A stretch of DNA of 14,097 nt from Rodentolepis nana (lineage: Eukaryota; Platyhelminthes; Cestoda; Cyclophyllidea; Hymenolepididae): assembly GCA_900617975.1 (NCBI GenBank), contig UZAE01001295.1:1-14097 (forward strand), written 5' to 3'. The notes beneath the pieces are model-generated. The model searched no databases, was not told the origin of the DNA, and saw only the letters and a list, made by a program, of their open reading frames with translations. The translations under genes and the position numbers were made by a program. Position 1 is the first letter of the stretch, and each line of letters begins with the position of its first letter. This document shows, piece after piece, positions 1 through 8,159 of the stretch.

Positions 1-2
1 CT

Positions 3-275
3 TTGGTTACTCGGCAAAAATTATTGGAACTGGGTTGGGATTTTTTGTCACACCCACCAAATAGCCCTGACCTTGCGCCTTCGGATTACCATTTGTTTCG
101 TTCCATGCAAAACTCTTTAAATGTTAAAATTTGTAACAACGCGGATGATGTCGGATCACACCTAATTCAGTTTTTTAATAGCAAAGACCAGACATTTTAC
201 GAACGGGGAATTTTTACTCTGCCAGAACGATGGAAAAAGGTCATCGACAAGAACGGCCAATATCTAATTGAATAA
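3..275 (+). CDS. mariner transposase, C-terminal part (5' part cut by window start)
   Basis: An open frame of 90 residues runs in from the window edge and ends at TAA. It carries the mariner signature SPDLAPSDYHLF; the second Asp of this motif (residue 28 here, nt 84-86) corresponds to the third catalytic Asp of the DD34D triad (D284 in Mos1). It continues with the family's C-terminal pattern, ending in FYERGIFTLPERWKK and a short tail, at the usual distance of about 60 residues after the Asp. The first two catalytic Asp and the DNA-binding domain would lie before base 1. No stop or frameshift is seen, so the copy may be recent or under little decay, but intactness cannot be judged from this third. 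The apparent first codon is TTG and is not a real start. The family call is very secure. Confidence 0.93.
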   Translation: MVTRQKLLELGWDFLSHPPNSPDLAPSDYHLFRSMQNSLNVKICNNADDVGSHLIQFFNSKDQTFYERGIFTLPERWKKVIDKNGQYLIE

Positions 276-351
276 AGTTATATTTTTAAACAAAAATGCC
301 GAATTTGCCTTCTTATTTGAAATCGGCAATGACTTAGTTGCCCACCTAATA
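276..351 (+). mobile_element. mariner 3' end with right inverted terminal repeat and TA target site
   Basis: After the transposase stop comes about 74 nt of non-coding sequence ending in CCCACCTAA, followed by TA at 350-351. Read on the other strand the end begins TTAGGTGGGCAACTAAGT, which fits the usual mariner terminal-repeat pattern TTAGGT followed by GCAAC and AAGT. Mariners insert at TA and duplicate it, so 349 is the likely last base of the element. The matching left repeat is outside the window and cannot be checked. The element lies 5' of the first HELQ exon seen and probably sits in a HELQ intron. Confidence 0.75.
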
Positions 352-890
352 CTTATATGTTCATTTATTAGGTTTGTGTACAGTATATCAGATAAGCGTA
401 TTCATAGCTCCAGTCAGTAGGAATTAAATTTTTTATTTCGGAGCTTAGTTTTCCCGAGTTCCATTTATTTGTCAGCCAAAATTATAAATATACCGATATT
501 TTATTTGCCTAAGGGAAATATTACTGTTAATTTTTCCTAAAAGTGCATATTCGTCGTATGAAATAGGTTATCGGTTAAAAGATGTGCCAGGCGATGGTGG
601 TTATACTCTTCTAGGTGATTGTTTTATAACCCCAAAACATTTTTGTTCAAAATTTGAAATATGCACAATATCTGTAGTATTAAATTTCTAGCCTAAGATC
701 AGATATAACGTTTTAATGACCTTTCCCATTCGGTAGATAATGGAAGGTTTTCTGGCACGGCTTTAGCAGATTGTCAAAAACTATTTCTTAACAGATAAGG
801 AGTTACTTTGACTCCTGTGGATTTAAGATAATTAGACATCCGCTTTATGCTATTCTCTATCACTATTTTCGTTTTTTTTAAAAATTTTAG
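352..890 (+). other. presumed HELQ intron sequence, 3' part
   Basis: AT-rich sequence without a recognisable exon. The preceding HELQ exon should encode helicase motifs IV-V (a GVNLPA-like stretch); I looked for it here and did not find it, so it lies before base 1. The stretch ends with a pyrimidine-rich tract and the acceptor TTTTAG at 885-890. Confidence 0.55.
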
Positions 891-1170
891 AGTGATAATC
901 CGCAAGCCCTATGTTGGCTCATCATTTCTGAGTTGGAGTCAGTACAAACAGATGGTGGGCAGAGCTGGTAGAGCAGGTCTGGATAGTTTTGGTGAAGGCA
1001 TTACCATTCTTCAACCCAATGAGCGTGATGCTTTCGCTCAACTTATCAATTCAACTACAAGTAACAAAAGTTCTGTTGACAACGCTTGTGGCGGTGTTTG
1101 CTCAAGTAGTTTGCTCTATGAAAGTGGAAAGGGTCTTCGACAGCTAATGCTCTCTCTTCTTGGACTTGGA
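891..1170 (+). CDS. HELQ: HELQ exon with helicase motif VI
   Basis: The exon encodes VIIRKPYVG, then [19 protein letters not shown], which is motif VI of superfamily 2 helicases; its arginines contact ATP. Motif VI is at 949-972. The rest, to SLLGLG, is the start of the winged-helix domain. The acceptor is AAAATTTTAG before 891, leaving one base of a split codon; the donor is GGA/GTAATT at 1171. Reading on past 1170 stays open to 1284 but loses all similarity, so that extension is intron. Confidence 0.9.
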
Positions 1171-4100
1171 GTAATTAATAAAGTTGTTTTTATTCAATAT
1201 ATGGTATTAACTGAAAGTACAATCAGATTAGGGAAGAATTCAGTATTCATTGTGTCCTTATCTTGGAATGGGAAGTCTGGTTGATGCCTTTACGAACTCT
1301 ATAGGATTTCGGTTATCCAACTGTTCTATCGTTATCATTGTGCCATTGTTTTTCATAAATTGGTTCACACCGACTCGAATACCTTATAAATAGGGTTCTA
1401 ATTGGCATTCGTTTGTTCTTATAAGGCGTGCAATTATGTGGTAATCCTTTGCTTGTGGTAACCATAACAAATTTGTGTTCATATATCAGTCAAGTGAGAG
1501 TTATTGACGAATTTGAAATTAAAGTTTTTAGTTATCTCTCTTCTGTTGCCAAAATCTTAAGCTGTAATATGCAAGAATATGTACTTTTTTAACCACTAGA
1601 AGATCGATAATTATTGAATAGAAAAATTCAGATCAATAAGCACTGAACATCATAAATAATCACTCGCCACAATCTGCCGTCAGAATCATGGATACCGTTC
1701 TCTTGTAACATTCATTGGACTTTCTATTAACTGATTTCAGTTGCTTCCCGATTTTAAAAAATGTGTAATTTCCTTTTGTATCTCTGTGAGTAGTTATAGT
1801 AATTCTTAGCTATTCGGATCGGACCCCTGTGTCCTTACATCCATCTGAATTGAACTTACTGACCCTAAGTATTTCTGGTATCATGTCGATCCATAGTGCA
1901 TTTATATATTTGAAAGATCAGGATTTGAATGGATTTCTTAATCTTGAACCTATATTACATATCAATATGCTTTGTAAAGATTAGCGTCGATTAAAGTCTC
2001 CATTCTTACTTCCCTTAATCTCCTCCTCTTGATTTGTTTTGGCAGAGTAACAACCTTTAGTCATTCAAGTCACTTGCATCACTAGCAAAGGCTATCAAAA
2101 GTTCATTCTCTTTTTTTCCTATTGTGATCTCACTTTATTATCCTGGAAGTCAATAACGTTCTATTTATATTTTCTTCAGTTGGCCAAGAGTTTGGAGGAA
2201 CTTCTGGGCTGTGTCGGACAAACTTTCTTTGCTGTTCAAGCTATGAATAGGAATGGGAACTTGGACGAGCTGGCTGAGGCTGTTCGTGAGCAATTACAAC
2301 ATCTCGTGCTTGGCCGACTAGTGAGTTTGTCCACAAACTCCAACGTTACTCCCCTTCCCCTAACCAGATCGCCTCGTATTCGAACCGCAAATGCTACAGC
2401 TCATCGGGATCAACAGATTCATGACATTAAGTCCACACCTGCGGAGAAAATTGAGCTTAAGGTAGGACTGATTTTGTCTGCTAATGCTTACTACCTCTAT
2501 TTGAAGTCTATGCACAACTGTGAAATATAACAATTTTATTGCGGAGGAACTTGAAACCAAGGTCTAATTTGAATAAGAAATACCGCTCATTATACTTAAG
2601 GCCAATTATCTTCTTTTGTTATTTTTCTGTCTTAAATGTTTTCCTATTCCTCAGCCGTTGGCTGGAATAGTTTATCGCAAATTGCCTCCCCCTACACAGT
2701 TTCATCATTGTATAGCATTTAATGTTACAGTATTTAGCTTTAAGTTGGAACAGATTTAAAAGCTTAAAATAGCCAAAGTAAGCCCTCTTTTGTCTTTAAG
2801 ACCATGAATCTTAATTTTGATTTAAAAATAGTTGAGTTGTGTATTTTCGTAATCGAAGTTTCGCAACTATAAGCATCTTTTTCAAACCAGTTCTAACGAA
2901 ATTGATAGTAGAATGATCGCGCACGTTTATTACATTGGTTGGTTGCTTCTAGTTCATGCTTATAGCTTCAAAGTGGTTATTTTGCCGTTTTCCTTCAAAC
3001 CAGACGACACTTTTTTCTTTACCAAGGCTGGTCAATTGGGTCGCGCGGCAATTCGTGGGGGCCTGGACTCAGATCACATTGCCGATCTAATCGATGATCT
3101 TCGTCATGCAGCCCGAGCAATCAATACAGCAGGTCCCCTTCACTTGCTCTACCTTGTAGTGCCTCGTTCAGCATTTGTTGCCTCTGAACTCTCCGATGGA
3201 ACTGGGGCAACCATGGCATTCAAAATGGACTGGAGTATTCTTTTTGAGCGCGTCAGCTGGCTCTCTCCTGAAGAAGCTAATATTATCAATCTTATTGGAT
3301 TTTCCGACTCTTATTTGGCTAGGAAAGCTGCTGGGCAACCCATTAGAAAGGTATATCGATATTATTCAATTTAATATGAATCTGCCTTGGAAATCCTTTA
3401 CTTTAAGTAAAATATAAAAATTGCAGTCTTGAATGACTGTAATTTATCTGTAGTAGCGTTTTGTGCCTCTTCGCAATTTAGAACTCACTTCGATTTTTAA
3501 GCGGTTTATCGGTATCTCCTTATGATCCAACACCTTTATGGAGGCTTTTTTGCTAATGGGGGGGGGGTTGTTTCCATAACACTTGACTTTAAAAGTTATC
3601 CCGGGGCGGTTCGTACTAGAAAAATTCGCATTCCTACAATTTCTCAGCGCGGATGGTCAACTGCGTTACTGCATTTTCGCCGGTGAACATTGATTACCTG
3701 ATCTCTAGAAGGTGTTAATACCTTCACCTCGCTCTTTATATTCTCTCAATAGTGTTAAAAGTCGCACCTATGCTATTTTTCCCTCCAGCTTTGATTTCTG
3801 TCATGGAACTTCTTGATGTTAAAATTGGCTAAAATTTCCAGTCGTGTTGAGTGTTGTGTGCTGGTTTTTATTATAAATATTATACCCAATTAATTAATCT
3901 CTATCTCGTAGTTACCCTCTTAGTTTTAGGCTTTGGAAGGGGAAACGCAGGCGAATTTCGAAGGTAATGATAGTTGTGGAGTTGGCCGATGGTGCTAGAC
4001 ATTTGAGTTTTGTCCATATTTCTAAAATGACTGAGTGAGTAGGAGAGTTAGAACCAATCATCCACAATTCTTATTGAACTTGGGGATGATTTTTAATCAC

Positions 4101-5717
4101 ATCTTGCAATTACTCCAAGGCGAGCATTTACTAATCACAATAGCCAATAACTCAGTAAGCACTAGTGAATGGTCTGACTTAGCATAGCTTCAGCTAAAGT
4201 AAAAGATAGGCCAAAAGTAGTAAGTGAATCAAAAGGGTAGTGGCCCAAACGATTCCTGAACATCTCTGTTATCCACTCGTTCTCCTGCTATTTTCGTTCG
4301 GTGTCACGACTTAACTTCATATCCTCTTTGTAGAAACAAGATGAGACGCCACTCTATCGCCTCTACTTGGCTCTAGCTCTTTCTGAACTCTGGCCACCGC
4401 GTTGTGAACCTATCTGGCGAGTGGCCAGTCGCTACGGGCTCTCACGTGGCGCTCTCCAGTCGATGGTCCAGTCGGCATCCAGCCTGGCTGTGGGACTGGC
4501 ACACGCACTGGCAGCGGAATACGCTAGTGATCCGGAGTTGTGGGCTTTTGCCCACCTATTACCAGATTTTTCATCCCGTTTGGCTTATTGCGTCACCTCG
4601 GAGCTCATTCCTCTTATGCAATTGCCCGGTGTGAAAAGAGTAAGTTCAGGAATTCTCACGTAATCAGCTTGCCTTACTATCATATCCTGGTGGTGTAGTG
4701 GGCAATATGCTCTTCAAAGGCTTCGAATTTCAGATTGCACCAGTGCTTAAGATCAACTGCACTGATTTAGCTGACCAACTGTTTTGGAATGAACGTTCAG
4801 CATTCTTATTTTTATTCAGTGCCAGTGTCAAAAAATGCTTTTTTCCATGCGATCGGAACTTGTCTTAACAACACTGGAATTCCTTCATGGCTTGCATCTC
4901 TCCCCTTAATAAGAGCCTTAAAATGGCTTTTTTATAGTCTCGAATGAATAGGGATGACTTTGTGGAATTTTAGATTCAAATTCTGAATTATGCTATTAAG
5001 TAAGCACTTTCATCCTACAGAAACTCGCAAAATCGTGAATATTGGAGCTATTAAGAACAAAAGGGATAAGTTTCAGTTGAATACTAGCATACGTTCTTAA
5101 AAGATGAACACTAGTTAAATCAAACAGCAATTAGTTTGATTAATGCAATAATTTAATTGTCAGCGTTATTATTAATTTGAGTAAGATGAATCAGATCTGA
5201 GTTACTTTGCTATGAACTTGCAATTCATATCCATTTACAGTTTGGCCCCCTCCCAATCACCGCTTACATTTTCCATAACTTCCAACGACCTCACTCCCCG
5301 AAATTAAAAAAACGGTATCAATTGGGCCTATTTTTATAAAGACCTTAATTGTTAGAAGGTTTTGATCTTATGCGCTCCGTTTACCTACTACTGTAGGCTC
5401 GCGCACGGCAATTATACGACGCAGGTTTCAAGACGATCGGAGAGATTGCTTCAGCGGAACCTTCAACGCTTGTCTCCGCAATGGCTCCCTTTCTATCACG
5501 TCGAGCAGCCCGTGAAATCGTTCAAGCTGCACGAATGATCCTTACTGAAAGAGTTGATGCTCTTCAGAAGGAAGCGGCAGATATTGCTGATCTGTTTTCT
5601 TCCAAAGCAGAAGGATCATCTGAGGAGGGTGGACATGATGACATGAAGGGGAATCGATCAGATCTTGGGAAAGATAATGAAGAAGAAGGGGAAGAGGATG
5701 TTGATCTTTTTGCTTAG
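891..5717 (+). CDS. HELQ: HELQ DNA helicase, C-terminal five exons (5' end outside window)
   Basis: Joined exons 891-1170, 2180-2461, 3027-3350, 4334-4639 and 5397-5717 give about 503 residues ending at TAG. HELQ is a Ski2-family ATP-dependent 3'-5' single-strand DNA helicase of the nucleus that works at stalled forks and in crosslink repair with RAD51 paralogues. The fragment follows the human protein in order from helicase motif VI (QMVGRAGR) through the winged-helix and ratchet domains to the helix-hairpin-helix end ([16 protein letters not shown], like SRRQAKQIVSSAKMLL in human). All internal exons start and end at codon boundaries and every junction uses GT-AG. Differences from human are an insertion of about 20-25 Ser/Thr/Arg-rich residues in the second exon and an acidic C-terminal tail. 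POLQ shares this helicase type, but the frame stops after the HhH domain with no polymerase following, and the wording fits HELQ better. Confidence 0.93.
1171..2179 (+). other. HELQ intron, 1009 nt, phase 0
   Basis: T-rich intron bounded by GTAATT and TTTTCTTCAG. I see no coding segment, RNA gene or recognisable repeat inside it. Confidence 0.8.
2180..2461 (+). CDS. HELQ: HELQ exon, winged-helix region with insertion
   Basis: It begins [20 protein letters not shown], matching the human segment NGTFFGVQQK, and continues with a helix [16 protein letters not shown]. It then has a low-complexity stretch ([18 protein letters not shown] and onward) longer than the human counterpart before AEKIELK. 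The acceptor is TTTCTTCAG/TTGGCC; the donor is AAG/GTAGGA. The insertion is likely a surface loop. Confidence 0.88.
2462..3026 (+). other. HELQ intron, 565 nt, phase 0
   Basis: The 3' end was decided by reading frame. An AG at 3002-3003 would break the frame, while CTTTTTTCTTTACCAAG ending at 3026 has a strong pyrimidine tract and restores it, giving [13 protein letters not shown] against human HITKLGRAS. Nothing else is recognised inside. Confidence 0.8.
3027..3350 (+). CDS. HELQ: HELQ exon, ratchet-domain region
   Basis: This 108-codon exon starts [12 protein letters not shown] and includes [11 protein letters not shown] (human LHLIYLTTPYD), [17 protein letters not shown] (human PDWMIYFRQFSQLSPAE) and [16 protein letters not shown] (human GVSESFIGKKASGQAI). 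This is the best-conserved part of the fragment and the strongest evidence for HELQ. The donor is AAG/GTATAT at 3351. Confidence 0.92.
3351..4333 (+). other. HELQ intron, 983 nt, phase 0
   Basis: It contains a run of ten G at 3558-3567, followed by a locally GC-richer patch (about 3600-3740) that stands out from the AT-rich surroundings but has no coding sense I can find. It ends at CTTTGTAG. Confidence 0.8.
3558..3567 (+). repeat. poly-G tract
   Basis: Ten consecutive G in an AT-rich intron. Such a tract is prone to slippage, so its length may vary between individuals or be an assembly artefact. No function is implied. Confidence 0.85.
4334..4639 (+). CDS. HELQ: HELQ exon, helical domain
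   Basis: This 102-codon exon starts [20 protein letters not shown], corresponding to human NRLYLSFVLYTLLKE, and ends [20 protein letters not shown], close to human [20 protein letters not shown]. Between them [17 protein letters not shown] matches FNMPRGYIQNLLTGTAS. The sequence extends upstream of the first in-frame TTG to the acceptor TTTGTAG at 4333. The donor is AGA/GTAAGT at 4640. Confidence 0.92.
4640..5396 (+). other. HELQ intron, 757 nt, phase 0
   Basis: It contains the tRNA-like sequence at 4687-4743; the rest is AT-rich with no other feature. The acceptor is CTACTGTAG at 5388-5396. Confidence 0.8.
4687..4743 (+). repeat. degenerate tRNA-like sequence (possible SINE head) in HELQ intron
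   Basis: A perfect 6-bp acceptor-like stem is formed by CTGGTG (4687-4692) and CACCAG (4738-4743). TGGTGTAGTGG at 4691-4701 fits the pol III box A consensus TRGYNNARNNG at every position, and GCTTCGAATTT at 4720-4730 fits box B at about 8 of 11. The whole is about 57 nt, too short for a functional tRNA, and the anticodon and T arms do not form cleanly. It is most likely a decayed tRNA-derived repeat or tRNA pseudogene. A similar arrangement occurs at 11466-11531. Confidence 0.4.
5397..5717 (+). CDS. HELQ: HELQ last exon, helix-hairpin-helix domain and acidic tail
   Basis: It begins [18 protein letters not shown], matching human GRAKQLYSAGYKSLMHLA, and continues [20 protein letters not shown]. 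This is the C-terminal helix-hairpin-helix-like DNA-binding domain. After it come about 45 residues rich in Glu, Asp, Ser and Gly ending GEEDVDLFA, then TAG at 5715-5717. The human tail is shorter and not acidic in this way. The acceptor TAG at 5394-5396 falls exactly at a codon boundary. Confidence 0.93.
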   Translation, partial: ARARQLYDAGFKTIGEIASAEPSTLVSAMAPFLSRRAAREIVQAARMILTERVDALQKEAADIADLFSSKAEGSSEEGGHDDMKGNRSDLGKDNEEEGEEDVDLFA

Positions 5718-5912
5718 CCCCTGTACTACCTGATTGGATGCTTGTAGACTTGGGTGACGAAGGAATGTGGCGCTAAACTGCATGGTTAATCCAAGGGAAG
5801 GATCTACGCATAGTGACTATAACAATTCTTGTTCTGTGATTATTGTACTTTAATTATTACTCTTATTATCTTGAATATGTGTAATTTGAGATGTTACTTC
5901 CATAGGAATATA

Positions 5913-5918
5913 AATAAA
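5913..5918 (+). promoter_or_regulatory. HELQ poly(A) signal AATAAA
   Basis: A canonical AATAAA lies about 196 nt after the HELQ stop and is followed by a T/G-rich stretch, as expected for a cleavage site. The 3' UTR would be roughly 210-220 nt. Confidence 0.6.
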
Positions 5919-5920
5919 TT

Positions 5921-8136
5921 TGTTGCCTAACTTTGCTGTTTAAAATATTAGGTCTACGAACATGAGTGGCGAAAATTTGTTAAATTAATTGACTGTCGTA
6001 ATGAAGATTGCCTTAATAATCCTTTATGATGTCATTAATCGGCGGTTGAGTTCCAAATGCTGTGGCATTAACATAGAAGCCTTCAATAAATTATTTTTGG
6101 TCTTTATTCAATGCTAGCAGCGACCGATGTTTTACCTTCTAATTTGGAGATCAATGTACCCTTCAACCTTCTTTCTTTTTTGTCTTAGTCCTTAAGCATT
6201 TGATCGCCCGTTATTTATATTGAACACCTTATACTTCAAATGTGAATGCTCTTAACATTGGGCATTCTATTTTAACGAATTCGCGAAAGAACACTGAAAA
6301 GTGCTGCTAAAAGGTGCTACTGTTTAATGATAAGCAGAAATAAGTAGCAACACTAAACAATATTAAGACCCGTTATGCACAAGGCGCTTAATTCGATGTG
6401 AGACAACTTGGGCTGAAAGACAAAGTGTAAGAAGGTTAAAAAACATAACACGACAAATGTAAGGATGGGTGAGAGACGCTATGCAGAAGCACAATTTGGT
6501 AGTTAACTAATATGTAGGTCCTTTAGAAAAAATATATCAAAAAATAAGAATTAACATTGAGAAGACACCTCAAACCCAAGTGGTTTGAGAATTTCCAAAA
6601 TCAGATTTGGTTAATATTGCTTTTATCTGAATACCATCAACGAAGTTGGCACTATTTTCCTTTCAAAAGTAGCAACAAAGGAACGCCATATCTTTCGAGC
6701 TGAGTAGCGAAGAACTAATAAGCCAAAAGATCATGGAACAAACATCCCTCAAATACGATTAGTTATGACCCAGGAGGAATAAACTTGCTTACTCAGTTAG
6801 TATAGGACATGTTACCTTAGTGGATAAACTACCGAGAATTTATTGTTGGAATATTTAAGAAAATGTGTATGAATATCGATATCACATTAGGAAACAGCAT
6901 AGTTTGCAATAAATAAAGAGCCTGGCGCAAATGGAACGTGCCTAACATGAAACGTGGTTAAACCAAATTTTACCTGCTTGATTATGAAGTTAAGCGTAGG
7001 TAAAAATGACACTTTGTAAGAAGAAACTAAATTTAACAACGGAATCATCTAAGAGTGTAATGAAATACAGAGCGTATAAAAATATACAGAAATAAAATTC
7101 GATTTGATTCACTCAAGAAGCAACAATAAATTTTGTTGAAAGAATGAGTGAAAAATTTAGATTAATATTCAGATACACACAAAATTTTAAGACTATACTG
7201 GAGTCTGTGGTAATAATGTAAGAACGACGGCAAGAAATGAAGATAAAAATAAGTGAGCAAAACTCTAACTAAAAATGAATGTAAAGGACAAAAATTATCT
7301 AATGAAATCGTAAATTATGACTAAGATCATGGGATGTCATACGAACATCGTATTCGAAAAAGGTAGATTAAGGAGACAAGACAAAGATGGATGAAAATAT
7401 TTATTCAGTATTTTACTACAGATAGACGAAAGTTAACACAACTAAGGACGCTTCAAAGCAGAATCCCAGTTATGTTTAAACCCGGGAGTGAAGTCGCTGA
7501 CAGAAACCCCAGTCTCACTTTGACTGAAATATTAAAACGTAATATGAATTTAATGGAACCGATTATAGGAAAATTACCAATAAAGATATCAGTTTATAAT
7601 TTATGATATGATACTGTTATAAACTTACCTAGAGCCATCAGAAAGCCTTTTTGGTCCACTACTGAAAACCTCGAAAGGTGGTTCGACTGAGCGTCGGAGG
7701 TCGCGATTATAGTAGTAATTTTCTGATAACTTATGTGCTTTGCCTGGGGGAAGATTAGCTGGTGGCTGCGTCCGCTTAGCCATCATATCTCCATAACGCA
7801 GAGCGTTGTTATACTCACGCTAAATATACCCATAAATATAGACAGCAATATTACCATTAGAAGAAAATCCCTGATTTTCACCATGAATGGCGTTAACCTA
7901 AACTTAGCCCTTGAAGCCATCTAGCCGATTATGTGCAATTCAAAAGACGCGCAGAAAAGACAAGATCTTGTGTAATTTTTATAACATTAAAAGTTGATTA
8001 AATAATATGAATTTATGCAAATTTAAAATCTTACACGTATTCCACTAATATTATAATTTATTATTTGTTTAGATACGTGAGATTTAAAGCGGTCAAATTA
8101 TATCGTCAGCTTTTCTTTACTGGACCTTTAATCGAG
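5921..8136. other. intergenic spacer between HELQ and LENG1
   Basis: About 2.2 kb without a gene I can support. From about 6300 to 7600 the + strand is visibly A-rich (many AAT, AAA, GAA), in contrast with the T-rich introns of the flanking + strand genes; this is a reading impression, not a count. Short open frames at 7391-7606 and 7733-7924 have no recognisable family pattern. The A-rich part could be a decayed mobile element or sequence once transcribed from the other strand. TTTGTTTAG at 8064-8072 could be a 3' splice site in the LENG1 leader. Confidence 0.5.
8064..8072 (+). promoter_or_regulatory. possible 3' splice acceptor in LENG1 leader
   Basis: TTTGTTTAG, preceded by TTATAATTTATTA, lies 64 nt before the LENG1 ATG. 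It could end a leader intron or be a spliced-leader trans-splicing site, which flatworms use for a subset of genes. No partner donor was identified. Confidence 0.25.
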
Positions 8137-8159
8137 ATGAATATTTTACCGAAGAAAAG
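8137..8159 (+). CDS. LENG1: LENG1 exon 1
   Basis: It encodes MNILPKK plus two bases of the next codon. The ATG is chosen because this exact N-terminus defines LENG1 proteins. The only way to reach the conserved WHVKNKDN is to splice at AAAAG/GCATGA; reading on gives a stop (TGA) two codons later. Confidence 0.85.

Noticed and set aside
368..382. TTAGGTTTGTGTACA after TA, resembling a second mariner left end
   Set aside because: Only the first six bases fit; no transposase follows on the right side.
1171..1284. Continuation of the first HELQ exon reading frame beyond 1170
   Set aside because: Similarity to HELQ stops exactly at the GTAATT donor, and the next exon joins in phase.
3708..3725. 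GAAGGT-GTTAAT-ACCTTC hairpin in a HELQ intron
   Set aside because: A 6-bp stem is expected by chance in a window of this size; no other sign of function.
891..5717. POLQ as the identity of the helicase gene
   Set aside because: No polymerase domain follows; the protein stops after the HhH part and matches HELQ wording throughout.
7391..7606. 71-codon open frame on + strand
   Set aside because: No recognisable family pattern, starts at a chance ATG in an A-rich spacer, no flanking signals. Probably chance.
7733..7924. 63-codon open frame on + strand
   Set aside because: Low-information composition in an AT-rich spacer; no motif, signal or neighbour supports it.
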